The notes under the pieces were generated by a model, which was given only the letters and a program-made list of their open reading frames with translations, searched no databases and was not told the DNA's origin. From Psychrobacter sp. Pi2-1 (GTDB lineage Bacteria > Pseudomonadota > Gammaproteobacteria > Pseudomonadales > Moraxellaceae), in the NCBI RefSeq assembly GCF_904846645.1, contig NZ_CAJHBO010000014.1, forward strand, positions 1-64,000: a stretch of 64,000 nt of DNA. Reading direction: 5' to 3'. Below are positions 53,811-63,187 of this stretch, one piece after another (position 1 is the stretch's first letter; every line of letters starts with the position of its first letter). The position numbers and the translations under genes are program-made.

Positions 53811-55472
53811 TTAGTTGGTAATCTTCTTGTACTTGGCACGTTTAGGACTGGCATCATCACCCATTGTCTTTTTACGATACGCTTCAAACTCAGTATAGTT
53901 ACCATCGAACCAAACTGGGCCTTCTTCTTCGAATGCCAAGATATGAGTCGCGATACGGTCAAGGAACCAGCGATCATGCGATACGACCATTACTGTACCT
54001 GGGAATACTTGAATCGCATCCTCTAGTGCACGTAAGGTTTCGATATCCAAATCGTTTGATGGTTCATCGAGGAGCAATACGTTTGCGCCTTGCTTTAGCG
54101 TCTTCGCTAACTGCAGACGGTTACGCTCACCACCTGATAATTGACCGACGTGCTTTTGCTGATCTGAACCTTTGAAGTTAAAACGTCCGATATACGCGCG
54201 GCTTGGCGTGGTGTAATCACCAACGGTAATGATATCAAGGCCGTCAGAAACTTCTTCCCATACGGTTTTGTTATCATCTAGATGATCACGTACCTGACCG
54301 ACATAGGCAACTTTAACACTTTCACCCAAATCAACTGAACCAGTATCTGGGGTATCGCGCTCAGTAATCATGTTAAATAGCGTAGTTTTACCCGCACCAT
54401 TTGGACCGATGATACCCACGATAGCGCCAGCTGGAACGTTAAAGCTTAGGTTTTCGTACAGCAGACGATCGCCAAATGACTTGGAGATATCATTAACTTC
54501 GATGACTTTATTACCCAAACGTGGACCAGGTGGAATATAAATCTCAGAAGTCTCATTACGTTTTTGGAACTCAGTTGAGTTCAACTCTTCAAAACGCTGT
54601 ACACGAGATTTAGACTTAGCCTGTTGGCCTTTTTGGTTTTTGCGAATCCACTCAAGCTCTTTTTTCAGCGCTTTAGCAAATGATTCTTCTTGCTTGTTCT
54701 GCTGCTCTAGACGCGTGTTCTTTTGCTCTAGCCACTCGGTATAGTTACCTTCATACGGATAGCCATGGCCACGGTCAAGCTCCAAGATCCACTGAGCAAC
54801 ATTATCCAAGAAATAGCGATCATGGGTAATGGCAACGATAGTACCGCTGTAGTTCTGCAAGAACTGCTCTAGCCATGCAACAGACTCGGCGTCCAAATGG
54901 TTGGTCGGTTCGTCAAGTAATAGCATGTCAGGGCGAGACAATAGTAGACGGCATAGTGCCACACGGCGTTTTTCACCACCTGATAGTTTGCTAACGTCCG
55001 CATCCCACGGTGGCAGACGGAGCGCATCGGCCGCTTTTTCTAGCTGGTTGTTTAAGTTGTGCGCATCCCAAGACTGGATGATGTCTTCCATCTTGCCTTG
55101 CTCTTCAGCAAGCTTATCAAAATCAGCATCAGGCTCTGCGTATTCAGCATAGATAGCATCTAGACGAGCGAGCGCATCTAACGCTTCGCGCATACCGTCT
55201 TCGACATTACCACGAACGTCTTTGCTATCATCTAGCTGTGGTTCCTGTGGCAGATAGCCAACTTTGGTACCTGCCTGAGCGCGCGCTTCACCACTAAACT
55301 CAGTATCCACGCCTGCCATAATGCGTAGCAAGGTTGATTTACCTGAACCGTTGATACCCAAGACACCGATTTTGGCACCAGGGAAAAACGATAGGTTGAT
55401 ATTTTTTAGGATTTCACGCTTAGGGGGAACAAGTTTTGACACGTTGTTCATCGTGTAAATATATTGAGCCAT
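53811..55472 (-). CDS. ettA: Energy-dependent translational throttle protein EttA (ABC-F)
   Basis: 553 residues from ATG 55472 (GGAGTG upstream); the frame extends to 55547 but EttA starts MAQYIYTMNNV. Two ABC domains: Walker A GINGSGKSTLL and GPNGAGKTTLF, signatures LSGGEKRR and LSGGERNR, Walker B LLLDEPTNHLD and LLLDEPSNDLD, joined by the ABC-F linker (about 245-310). Binds the ribosomal E site and gates translation by ATP/ADP ratio. Length equals the E. coli protein (555). Confidence 0.96.
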   Translation of the reverse strand: MAQYIYTMNNVSKLVPPKREILKNINLSFFPGAKIGVLGINGSGKSTLLRIMAGVDTEFSGEARAQAGTKVGYLPQEPQLDDSKDVRGNVEDGMREALDALARLDAIYAEYAEPDADFDKLAEEQGKMEDIIQSWDAHNLNNQLEKAADALRLPPWDADVSKLSGGEKRRVALCRLLLSRPDMLLLDEPTNHLDAESVAWLEQFLQNYSGTIVAITHDRYFLDNVAQWILELDRGHGYPYEGNYTEWLEQKNTRLEQQNKQEESFAKALKKELEWIRKNQKGQQAKSKSRVQRFEELNSTEFQKRNETSEIYIPPGPRLGNKVIEVNDISKSFGDRLLYENLSFNVPAGAIVGIIGPNGAGKTTLFNMITERDTPDTGSVDLGESVKVAYVGQVRDHLDDNKTVWEEVSDGLDIITVGDYTTPSRAYIGRFNFKGSDQQKHVGQLSGGERNRLQLAKTLKQGANVLLLDEPSNDLDIETLRALEDAIQVFPGTVMVVSHDRWFLDRIATHILAFEEEGPVWFDGNYTEFEAYRKKTMGDDASPKRAKYKKITN

Positions 55473-55922
55473 TAACACTCCGATAGACTGCATAGAAGAG
55501 AACAGCAAATGCAACTCAGCGATGATGCCAAGCGTGCCGTACCTCAAAATCAGGGTTACAAATTATAGGTCATTATCGCATTGTGGCGCATACCCTGCAA
55601 GCTGACAGGTTGTTTTACCAGTTGTTTTACTGTTTTTGACAGCAGGCTATGCCTTTTGGCTATAAAACTCGCTTTAAAAAATAACTCAAGGAGTCTTATC
55701 TTAATGAACTAACTTAACATTTTGATTCATTAGCGTTTTATAAAGACCACAAAAAATAGCATCAAAACTTTCGCAAATTTAATCAATAGCCGTTAGCATG
55801 TTAGTGTGGCTTAACAAGGTCTATCGGCTCGATTTCATTTTCGATTATTAGAATGACTTATGAAATGACTTTGTATGCGTTACATCATTCACTTTCATAG
55901 CAATCATACAGGTACTGATAAT
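55473..55922. other. 450-bp divergent spacer
   Basis: Holds the promoters of ettA and of the ferredoxin reductase gene. Low-complexity AT-rich stretches; an in-frame extension of the reductase ORF to 55875 lies here but lacks family sequence. No RNA gene or clear operator. Confidence 0.4.
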
Positions 55923-57125
55923 ATGGCCAACGGCTATCGCCCTGAAATTATTCAACGTGCGTTTGTCGATTTTATCGGATCGCGCCTTCATCCATTTTGG
56001 TCGCTGACAACGCCCAAACTAAGACTTGTTGCACGGTATCCATTGAGTGATGATTTGATCGCACTTAGATTTGAGACCAATAGTGCTTTTAGGCAGCAGA
56101 CTTCTGAGATGATGTGTGGTTGGCAAGGCGGTCAGTATCTTGATTTGCGCGTTTATATTGAGGGGGTCTATCACCAACGTAGTTACTCGATAGTGGGCTT
56201 GGCGCATCAACCCCTCTGGTGGCTCGACGATAATACCGAGAGCCATACGGCAGACCAACGTCATACGGTAACTATCGCGATTAAACCACAAGGGTTGGTA
56301 TCTGACTATTTAACCAAGCAAATGCCACTGGCTAGCGTCGTTGATACAAGTCTGCCACTTGGACATTTCACTTTGGGACAGACCTCGATAGTAGGGCAGC
56401 AAATATCAGAGAATGACAAACCTATTCCTTTGCTATTTATCGCTGGTGGTAGCGGTATCACGCCTATGCTCGGACTTATCACTCAAGCCCTGAATAATGG
56501 ACATCAGGTGACGCTATTGCATTACAATCGGACTGTTTCATCCAAACTGCAACATCAGTGGCAACAGCTGAACGATAATCATTCAGACTTCACTTATCAT
56601 CTAATCCATACTGAAGAGCCGACTACCTATTTGGCTGGCACACGATACTTGAGTGCAGAGGGTCTGCTATCGCTAAACTTACCTCTAGCAGATACACAAA
56701 TATTTGCTTGTGGCTCACAAGCGTTATTAACTGGCTTATATAAAGCCGCCGCAGAGATAACTTGCTCTACAGATAAACAGCTGCGCGATAACATCATCGT
56801 AGAGAACTTTGGTAACTCCCTAACTAATGTTGATAACGGTAGCAATCGGAAATTCGATAAAACAATACCTGTAGAAGAACACACTGTCTATTTGCGATCA
56901 CGGCAACGACAATTTAGCAGTGACACGACCATATTGGATGCTGCTGAGAATGCAGATGTACGGTTAGCACATGGTTGCCGGCAAGGTATTTGCCAGTTGT
57001 GCCGCTGTAATAAAATCAGCGGCGTGGTCAAAAACGTTCAAACAGGGAAAGTGAGCAGTGATGGTTACGAGTCTATTCAGACTTGCATCAATATTGCCAT
57101 GACTGATGTGGTTCTCGATGTTTAA
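55923..57125 (+). CDS. Ferredoxin reductase-like flavoprotein with 2Fe-2S domain
   Basis: 400 residues from ATG 55923. HQRSYSIVG (FAD binding), LFIAGGSGITPMLGLI (NAD(P)H binding) and a C-terminal plant-type ferredoxin domain with CRQGICQLCRC and a last Cys in QTCINIA (four-Cys cluster). Passes electrons from NAD(P)H to an oxygen-using partner; the fatty acid desaturase gene 158 bases downstream is the obvious partner, as in other Moraxellaceae and Pseudomonas. Complete. Confidence 0.9.
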   Translation: MANGYRPEIIQRAFVDFIGSRLHPFWSLTTPKLRLVARYPLSDDLIALRFETNSAFRQQTSEMMCGWQGGQYLDLRVYIEGVYHQRSYSIVGLAHQPLWWLDDNTESHTADQRHTVTIAIKPQGLVSDYLTKQMPLASVVDTSLPLGHFTLGQTSIVGQQISENDKPIPLLFIAGGSGITPMLGLITQALNNGHQVTLLHYNRTVSSKLQHQWQQLNDNHSDFTYHLIHTEEPTTYLAGTRYLSAEGLLSLNLPLADTQIFACGSQALLTGLYKAAAEITCSTDKQLRDNIIVENFGNSLTNVDNGSNRKFDKTIPVEEHTVYLRSRQRQFSSDTTILDAAENADVRLAHGCRQGICQLCRCNKISGVVKNVQTGKVSSDGYESIQTCINIAMTDVVLDV

Positions 57126-57283
57126 TGACTGGTTTAATAGAATGGATAGCTCAATAGAAAGCATATGCTAGACACCCTATGAGAAATAAAAGATAAACGT
57201 CACTTTATAGGTTAAAACTCAGATAACTTATCAAACCGGATGCAGTACTGCTTATTCATGCCGTTTCGGTTAAGGATTTATTT

Positions 57284-58732
57284 ATGCGCTTATTACTACC
57301 TGTTACTACGCCACAATCTGCTGTGCCTATCTTGACGCCCCTGTCCAATGCACAACTAGCGAAAAACGCGCCTTTGCCTTTGACGCCGCAAACGCCGTAC
57401 TCGCAGCTTGATGATGGAGTAATCAATGATAGCGGTCAGCCAGACACGTCAACACGGACTCGCTACCCAACAGTAACTGATGCCCCTTTATCAAAGCCTC
57501 AAAGTGATGCTTTAGCCGTAGAGCTCAATGCCCTGTACAAAAGCGTTATGGACTCGTTAGGCAGTAAGGATGCACGCTACATACAGCGGATATATGCCAC
57601 CGTGGTATATAGTGAAGTTATTGGCCGTGGTCTACTTGCAGTGGCTGGGCGTATGCCATCAAAATGCAGTCTGGTCGCTACTTGGCTACTAGGTACGTCT
57701 TTACTTAGCTTTAGCAAAATATTGAACAATATGGAGCTGGGTCATAACGTCATGCATGGTCAATATGACTGGATGCAACACCCGCACCTTAATAGTCAAA
57801 AATTCGACTGGGATATTGTCTGCCCTGCTCCATTATGGCAACACTCTCATAATTATTTACATCATACTTTTACCAATATTGTTGGCCGTGATCATGACGT
57901 AGGCTATCACTTGATTCGAGTGACTGATGAGCAGCCTTGGACGCCGGAAGATCGCTATAATATGCTTAGTACAGCGGTACTGGCATTTGGCTTTGAATGG
58001 GCAGTAGCCTTTCATGATATCCAAATCAGTGCAGATGAATACGCTGACTCTCCTAATCTGCACAAAATCATGCAGCAAAAGTCTCGTGCGTTATTTGCCA
58101 AAATTGGACGACAAATAGGCAAAGACTATATTGCCCTGCCGTCTGTGGTAGCGCTGACACTAGGTCGTCGTAGCGCCTTTAGTACGTTGAGCGGTAACAT
58201 GACTGCCAACACTGTCCGTAACCTATGGACGTGGGCGGTGATTTTCTGTGGGCATTTCACTGAGCAAGCGCATATCTATACCCATCTCGATGCCAATGAA
58301 AGTAAAGGCGACTGGTATGTACGCCAAATCCTTGGCTCTAGCAATATCAAAGGCAGCAAATGGTTCCACCTTTTGACAGGTAATTTATCTCATCAGATTG
58401 AGCATCATATATTTCCTGATATGCCAGCTGGCCACTATGCAAAGATTGCACCGCAGGTACAGGCCATATGCCGTAAGTATGGTTTAAGCTATAACACTGG
58501 CCGCTTTGGCACACAACTAAAGCAAGTACTCGGACGTATTTATCACTTTAGCAAACCTAGTGAAAAAGAATGGCAAGCCCATGTACAGTCAGTGGAAAAT
58601 GCAGATAGTACTGCTTATAAAGATAATAGGTCAGCGGCCGATTTAGAAAACAAATTAGCAATAGAAAACACTAGTGGTCTCACTCGTTTTCTACCTCCAG
58701 TCGTTCGTAAAGCCATATCCTATGCATGGTGA
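57284..58732 (+). CDS. Fatty acid desaturase
   Basis: 482 residues. Three histidine boxes: HNVMHGQYDW (HX3H), HSHNYLHHTF (HX3HH) and HQIEHHIF (HX2HH), the di-iron site of membrane acyl-lipid/acyl-CoA desaturases. Two hydrophobic stretches between boxes (about 120-140 and 215-250). An N-terminal 60-residue variable segment precedes the domain. Inner-membrane enzyme using electrons from the upstream reductase; useful for membrane fluidity in cold. Position of the double bond cannot be read. Confidence 0.92.
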   Translation: MRLLLPVTTPQSAVPILTPLSNAQLAKNAPLPLTPQTPYSQLDDGVINDSGQPDTSTRTRYPTVTDAPLSKPQSDALAVELNALYKSVMDSLGSKDARYIQRIYATVVYSEVIGRGLLAVAGRMPSKCSLVATWLLGTSLLSFSKILNNMELGHNVMHGQYDWMQHPHLNSQKFDWDIVCPAPLWQHSHNYLHHTFTNIVGRDHDVGYHLIRVTDEQPWTPEDRYNMLSTAVLAFGFEWAVAFHDIQISADEYADSPNLHKIMQQKSRALFAKIGRQIGKDYIALPSVVALTLGRRSAFSTLSGNMTANTVRNLWTWAVIFCGHFTEQAHIYTHLDANESKGDWYVRQILGSSNIKGSKWFHLLTGNLSHQIEHHIFPDMPAGHYAKIAPQVQAICRKYGLSYNTGRFGTQLKQVLGRIYHFSKPSEKEWQAHVQSVENADSTAYKDNRSAADLENKLAIENTSGLTRFLPPVVRKAISYAW

Positions 58733-58930
58733 CATATTCAGATTTGCAACCAGATACGGCCATGATAAGGTAGGACAACAAACATAGGTGACGTTAACAG
58801 TCGTCCTATCTACCATTACGGTAAGCGTCTAGACTGTTAAGTATCAAAACTACATACTACACTGGCACTATCAAATTAATAAATATTTAATTCATAATAA
58901 AAATTCGACAATAAAAAATGGAGTATATTA

Positions 58931-59224
58931 ATGAGTAATCAAGCCTCTAAACCAAATCTAGACATTGTCCATAATCAAGCAGCAAAACGCTTCGAGACCT
59001 CTATCGATGGTCAGACAGGTTATATTAGCTATCAGGAAAGTGCTGACAAGTTGGTCTACGATCATACTATCGTACCGCAGCAATTAGGCGGTCAAGGCGT
59101 TGGTTCAGCACTGGTAAAGCACGCATTGAATTATGCGCGTGAACAAAACAAAAAAGTGATACCGCAATGCTCATTTGTCGCGTCATACATTAGCAAACAT
59201 CCTGAGTATCAAGATTTAATTTAG
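58931..59224 (+). CDS. Small GNAT-type N-acetyltransferase (YidJ/Gcn5-like)
   Basis: 97 residues. IVHNQAAKRFETSIDG and the acetyl-CoA loop QLGGQGVGSALVKHAL followed by VIPQCSFVASYISKHPEY are characteristic of the short GNAT family with the YidJ/COG2388 fold. Substrate unknown. Single gene. Confidence 0.87.
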   Translation: MSNQASKPNLDIVHNQAAKRFETSIDGQTGYISYQESADKLVYDHTIVPQQLGGQGVGSALVKHALNYAREQNKKVIPQCSFVASYISKHPEYQDLI

Positions 59225-59382
59225 CTAGCTAAGTAATTAGGCTCAAGTAATTCGTTAACTAGGTTCAGTTAAATGATATCGGTCAAAGCAGGAAAAATGT
59301 GCAAATATTTATTTCGCATAGGAGACATACCCTAGCACCACTTTTAATAAACCAATTCGACATAACAATAAAGGTTATTAAT

Positions 59383-59676
59383 ATGAGTAGTTTATCTGAC
59401 AAACAAATCAATCTACAGCTAGAAGAGCTTGCTGGCTGGCAGCGTGACGGCAATAGCATCGTCAAGACCTACCACTTTAGCGATTTTATCGAGGCTATGA
59501 GCTTTATGAATCAAGCGGCATTTCATGCTGAAGCGCTCGAGCACCATCCAGAATGGCGCAACACCTACAATATCGTGGAGGTTCGTTTAACCAACCATGA
59601 TACAGGCGGTATCTCTAGTTTAGACATTCGTTTAGCCAAACGCATGGAGCATATCATTCAGCCCAAACGGTTGTAG
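59383..59676 (+). CDS. phhB: Pterin-4a-carbinolamine dehydratase PhhB
   Basis: 97 residues from ATG 59383 after AAGGTT; an upstream extension to 59299 has no family sequence. [20 protein letters not shown] (His-His-Pro-x-W active site) and [15 protein letters not shown] are diagnostic. Regenerates tetrahydrobiopterin used by phenylalanine hydroxylase. Followed by a strong terminator shared with the next gene. Confidence 0.93.
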   Translation: MSSLSDKQINLQLEELAGWQRDGNSIVKTYHFSDFIEAMSFMNQAAFHAEALEHHPEWRNTYNIVEVRLTNHDTGGISSLDIRLAKRMEHIIQPKRL

Positions 59677-59748
59677 TAGAAAGTCTATAATGCATACCTT
59701 GATACTAATTATCTTGGCTCTATACCTATTACCCTAATTAAAAAAGAC

Positions 59749-59778
59749 AAAAAAGACCCTCAATTGAGGGTCTTTTTT
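59749..59778. terminator. Bidirectional terminator between phhB and DUF1328 gene
   Basis: AAAAAAGACCCTC / GAGGGTCTTTTTT hairpin with AATT loop, convergent genes on either side. Confidence 0.92.
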
Positions 59779-59808
59779 ATAGTAATTATTTATAACGATA
59801 AGCCGTGT

Positions 59809-59964
59809 TTACATTTTACGACTGACAAAAGCAACGATAAACAAAATAACAGCGACTGCTAAGAAAATGTATGCCAAATTAGCAGACAAACCTGCGACAC
59901 CGCCAAAACCTAGGAAACTTGCTAATAATGCGATCACTGCAAAAATAATAGCCCAACGAAACAT
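59809..59964 (-). CDS. DUF1328 small membrane protein (YtjA-like)
   Basis: 51 residues, found by reading the minus strand: starts [19 protein letters not shown], then [20 protein letters not shown] and ends VSRKM. Two membrane helices separated by Gly-rich turn, typical of DUF1328. AGGAGAAG precedes the ATG. Function unknown; stress-induced in some species. Confidence 0.9.
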   Translation of the reverse strand: MFRWAIIFAVIALLASFLGFGGVAGLSANLAYIFLAVAVILFIVAFVSRKM

Positions 59965-60467
59965 AATCTTCTCCTCAAATAATGGTAAAAAACAGATATT
60001 AGAATTTATATAGCATCTATTTAACTTGTTTTTATCTAATGCTAGTTATTACTGTTTACGTGTATAGATTAGCAATGTTCGTCTCTAAAGAACGTTCATT
60101 TTAGTAATAATATCGGTAGGTTATGTAAAGTTTGTAGTAACTGTTAATGTCTCATACCTCTTTCTCTTTAATAGATGATATTTTCGAAATAGAATTATAT
60201 TTCTGAATACAGCCTTTTTTTAACTGAGAGTTCTTAAACTAAGCGCTTCTTACCTGGACGTGTTTTTATTGAATGATCTTTTACTGAACACTACTCTTCC
60301 AACTGTATGCAGAACTATTTTAAATTTCTAACGTTATATGCAATGTTGTATGGGAAATAGGCTGCAAACTATAAACTGTAGCGACTTCACAAACCCCTAA
60401 CCTAATCAAACGACTTGGTTTATAGTTTACTATCCACCTATTCTCAAATCTATTAAGGACAATACAT
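59965..60467. other. 503-bp spacer without a gene
   Basis: Divergent spacer between DUF1328 and the oxidoreductase gene. AT-rich, scattered stop codons in all frames, no tRNA or terminator recognised. The promoter of 60468 and its AAGGAC ribosome-binding site lie at its right end. Confidence 0.4.
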
Positions 60468-61754
60468 ATGGATACCAATACGGATACTGAAAACTCTATA
60501 CAAAAAACCAGCGGCGACACACGCCCTTATGCAGTTGTTCTATATGGTGCGACAAGCTTCGTCGGTCAGATCACTGCCCACTATTTAACCAATTTTTTAT
60601 CAAATAATAAAAATGAAGATGGCTCAAATGTATCATGGGCGATCGCAGGTCGTGATAAAGACAAGCTCAATAAGCTACAGGCCAAACTTGAGAGTAAGGT
60701 AGACATTATTATTGCCAACAGTAACGATGCTACCAGCCTTGATAAGATGACAAAGCAAACTCAAGTCATCATTTCTACTGTAGGCCCATATCTGAAATAT
60801 GGTGAGCCACTGATTAAATCTTGTGCTGAAAACGGTACGGATTATGTCGATCTTACTGGTGAGGCTATTTTCATCAAAGATATGATGGACAAGTACCAAG
60901 ACACTGCCAAGCAAAGTGGTGCTCGTATCGTCAACTCTTGTGGTTTTGATTCTATCCCCTCAGATTTGGGTGCGTACTTTACCCAAGCTAAGGCAGAAGA
61001 AAAGTTCGGCGAGACCTGTAATGTCATTCATATGCGTGTCAAAGCAGCGAAAGGTGGGATCTCAGGCGGTACTATCGCATCGATGGCATCAATATTTGAA
61101 GAAGCTGGTGAGGACAAAGCACGTCGCAAACAAGTGGCCAATCCATACCTGTTAAACGATGATGCCAACGCACCAAACGTACGTCAGGATAATGTTAGCA
61201 AACCGGTATATGACAGCAACCATAAGCGCTGGTTAGCACCGTTCGTCATGGCGACCATCAATACACGTATCGTCCATCGCACTAACCAATTGCTCAGCTA
61301 TGAGTACGGTCGCGATTTCAAATATGACGAAGCAATGTGGATGAAAGACGGCGTCAAAGGAAAACTGTCTAGCTATGCTATGAGTGCAGGTTTGTTAGGC
61401 TTTGCCACTGCAATGATGATTAAACCAAGTCGCGAGTTACTATCCAAGCACGTCTTACCAAAAGCTGGTTCAGGCCCTTCTAAGGACGAGCAAGAAAACG
61501 GCTACTTTGATATTCGTCACTTTGGCCAAACGGCCAAAAATGACACTATTACCGTTAAAGTAACAGGTGATAGAGATCCTGGTTATGGCAGTACCTCTCG
61601 TATGATTTCGCAGGCGGCATTATGCTTGGCACAAGATATCAGCAAAGAGGACGTTGGCGGTGGGTTCTGGACACCAGCATCTGCGATGGGAAATAAGCTA
61701 ATAACACGCTTAGAAGCGCATTCTGGTCTTAGCTTTGAAGTAATTGAGAGTTAG
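60468..61754 (+). CDS. Saccharopine dehydrogenase-like/trans-acting enoyl reductase family
   Basis: 428 residues. N-terminal Rossmann motif VVLYGATSFVGQITAHYL, then AIAGRDKDKL, VISTVGPYLKYG, YVDLTGEAIF and NSCGFDSIPSDLGAYF, the hallmarks of the saccharopine-dehydrogenase-like oxidoreductase family that includes mycobacterial trans-acting enoyl reductase. Binds NAD(P); substrate unknown, maybe a lipid intermediate. A hydrophobic segment near 295-315 may attach it to the membrane. Single gene with terminator. Confidence 0.87.
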   Translation: MDTNTDTENSIQKTSGDTRPYAVVLYGATSFVGQITAHYLTNFLSNNKNEDGSNVSWAIAGRDKDKLNKLQAKLESKVDIIIANSNDATSLDKMTKQTQVIISTVGPYLKYGEPLIKSCAENGTDYVDLTGEAIFIKDMMDKYQDTAKQSGARIVNSCGFDSIPSDLGAYFTQAKAEEKFGETCNVIHMRVKAAKGGISGGTIASMASIFEEAGEDKARRKQVANPYLLNDDANAPNVRQDNVSKPVYDSNHKRWLAPFVMATINTRIVHRTNQLLSYEYGRDFKYDEAMWMKDGVKGKLSSYAMSAGLLGFATAMMIKPSRELLSKHVLPKAGSGPSKDEQENGYFDIRHFGQTAKNDTITVKVTGDRDPGYGSTSRMISQAALCLAQDISKEDVGGGFWTPASAMGNKLITRLEAHSGLSFEVIES

Positions 61755-61790
61755 TCTATTGAGTGAGAACAAAGGCTCAATGTCTTTATG

Positions 61791-61822
61791 ACCGTATCTT
61801 GGTTTCGAGATACGGTTTTTTT
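61791..61822 (+). terminator. Terminator after the 60468 gene
   Basis: ACCGTATCTTGG / CGAGATACGGTTTTTTT hairpin, 40 bases after the stop. Confidence 0.88.
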
Positions 61823-62506
61823 ATGGTCTACTCTGAAATTCAGAAGAGAATTAAATAAAGAATAACGTACTTTTTTGGTGAACAATGTTTCTGTTTTCCG
61901 ATTATTTAATACTTTATGATACTAACCATTAATCCAATATTGTTACTGTCATTTTGTAGATATTATAGAAAAATCAGATATAAACATTAGTTTAATTAAA
62001 TGTATATAAACAAAGAATACACGTACCAAAATCTGATAATCATATAAACACTGGTTTTGAATTATAAATAAAAACTACTGATAAAAATCTCTATAATGCT
62101 GACAAATGGCACTCAAAAAAACTATTAATAACAATCAGCTAAGTTTAAATAATAACTATAAGTAATCAAAAATTCATATTTTTAATACTAGGGATGTCGG
62201 TAGATATTTGTTATTAACAGACTCATTTATTAACAGCTTTAATAACACAATCAACCTTTGCTACTAATGAGTCTTTGAAAAATTTAGAAGTTAAAATATC
62301 AGCTAGACTTTAAGTATGACAGTTTCATAACGTCACAAGAAAACATTAAACTGTTAGAACCTTAATGAGTTTGCTACTGAAATATAAACTACATCGTTGA
62401 TAATTTGCATACAGTATTTATAGACACCTTTAAATAAAAACAGCTCATCATTGAATATGAGTTACCGTTTTTAACTATTGCTAATTATATATCATGGAGT
62501 TTTATA
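61823..62506. other. 684-bp AT-rich spacer
   Basis: Very AT-rich, without an open frame of note on either strand and without recognised RNA. The 3' part should hold the promoter of 62507. It may contain a decayed gene, but nothing can be identified. Confidence 0.4.
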
Positions 62507-63073
62507 ATGAAAAAGAATGTTTTATCACTAATCGTCGGCGCTACCCTTGTATTACCAACTATGACAATGGCGGCACCCGTTAACAATAGCGATCTAATGC
62601 CAGCAGATATGCGTAATACTCCTGTCGAGAGCACTGTGCAAGCCGAAATAGAAGGTCCTGATGGTGAGTTGCTCGCGACTCAACCTGGCGCTGTAGATGT
62701 CAAAGCGTCAAACACTGCTGATGTCGATATGGACATGGATAATGAAGCAGATGAAACTGACGATATGGATAATGAAGCAAGCGATGATAACGCAGCTTTG
62801 ATGAACAACGCTCAAGCGACAACAAATGCGGCAGCAATGACTACTGCTACAACTGTTCAGGCTCCTGTACAGAACGCTCAAGCGCCTAACATGCAACACA
62901 GCAATGCAGACTATCAGCCTTTAATCGCTGGTGAAGCGGCTACTGAGAATAAAGTTGCAGATGCTGCTAGTACGTTGCAAGAAAAGAAAAAAGACAAGCG
63001 TGGTGAGTTATTAGCTACTCAGCCAGCAAATGTACAGTTCAAAGAGAATCGTCGTATCGCTGTATCACGCTAA
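62507..63073 (+). CDS. Secreted acidic protein with two GELLATQP repeats
   Basis: 188 residues, TGGAG ribosome-binding site. A signal peptide (22 residues, ending MTMA) is followed by an acidic low-complexity region (DMDMDNEADETDDMDNE) and Ala/Thr/Gln-rich stretches. The octapeptide GELLATQP occurs near residue 49 (then GAVDVKA) and near 166 (then ANVQFKE), so the two ends share a motif. Probably periplasmic and largely disordered; family not recognised. Confidence 0.7.
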   Translation: MKKNVLSLIVGATLVLPTMTMAAPVNNSDLMPADMRNTPVESTVQAEIEGPDGELLATQPGAVDVKASNTADVDMDMDNEADETDDMDNEASDDNAALMNNAQATTNAAAMTTATTVQAPVQNAQAPNMQHSNADYQPLIAGEAATENKVADAASTLQEKKKDKRGELLATQPANVQFKENRRIAVSR

Positions 63074-63120
63074 GCAGATAGGTAGTTTGTTTGATTAGTT
63101 TGTAAGCGTACTACTTATAT

Positions 63121-63149
63121 AAAAAGGCAGCCATATGGCTGCCTTTTTA
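63121..63149. terminator. Bidirectional terminator between 62507 gene and tex
   Basis: AAAAAGGCAGCCAT / ATGGCTGCCTTTTT perfect hairpin, convergent genes on both sides. Confidence 0.92.
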
Positions 63150-63187
63150 TATATCAAACTATCAATTCTAGCTATTTTTAGCAGTAT

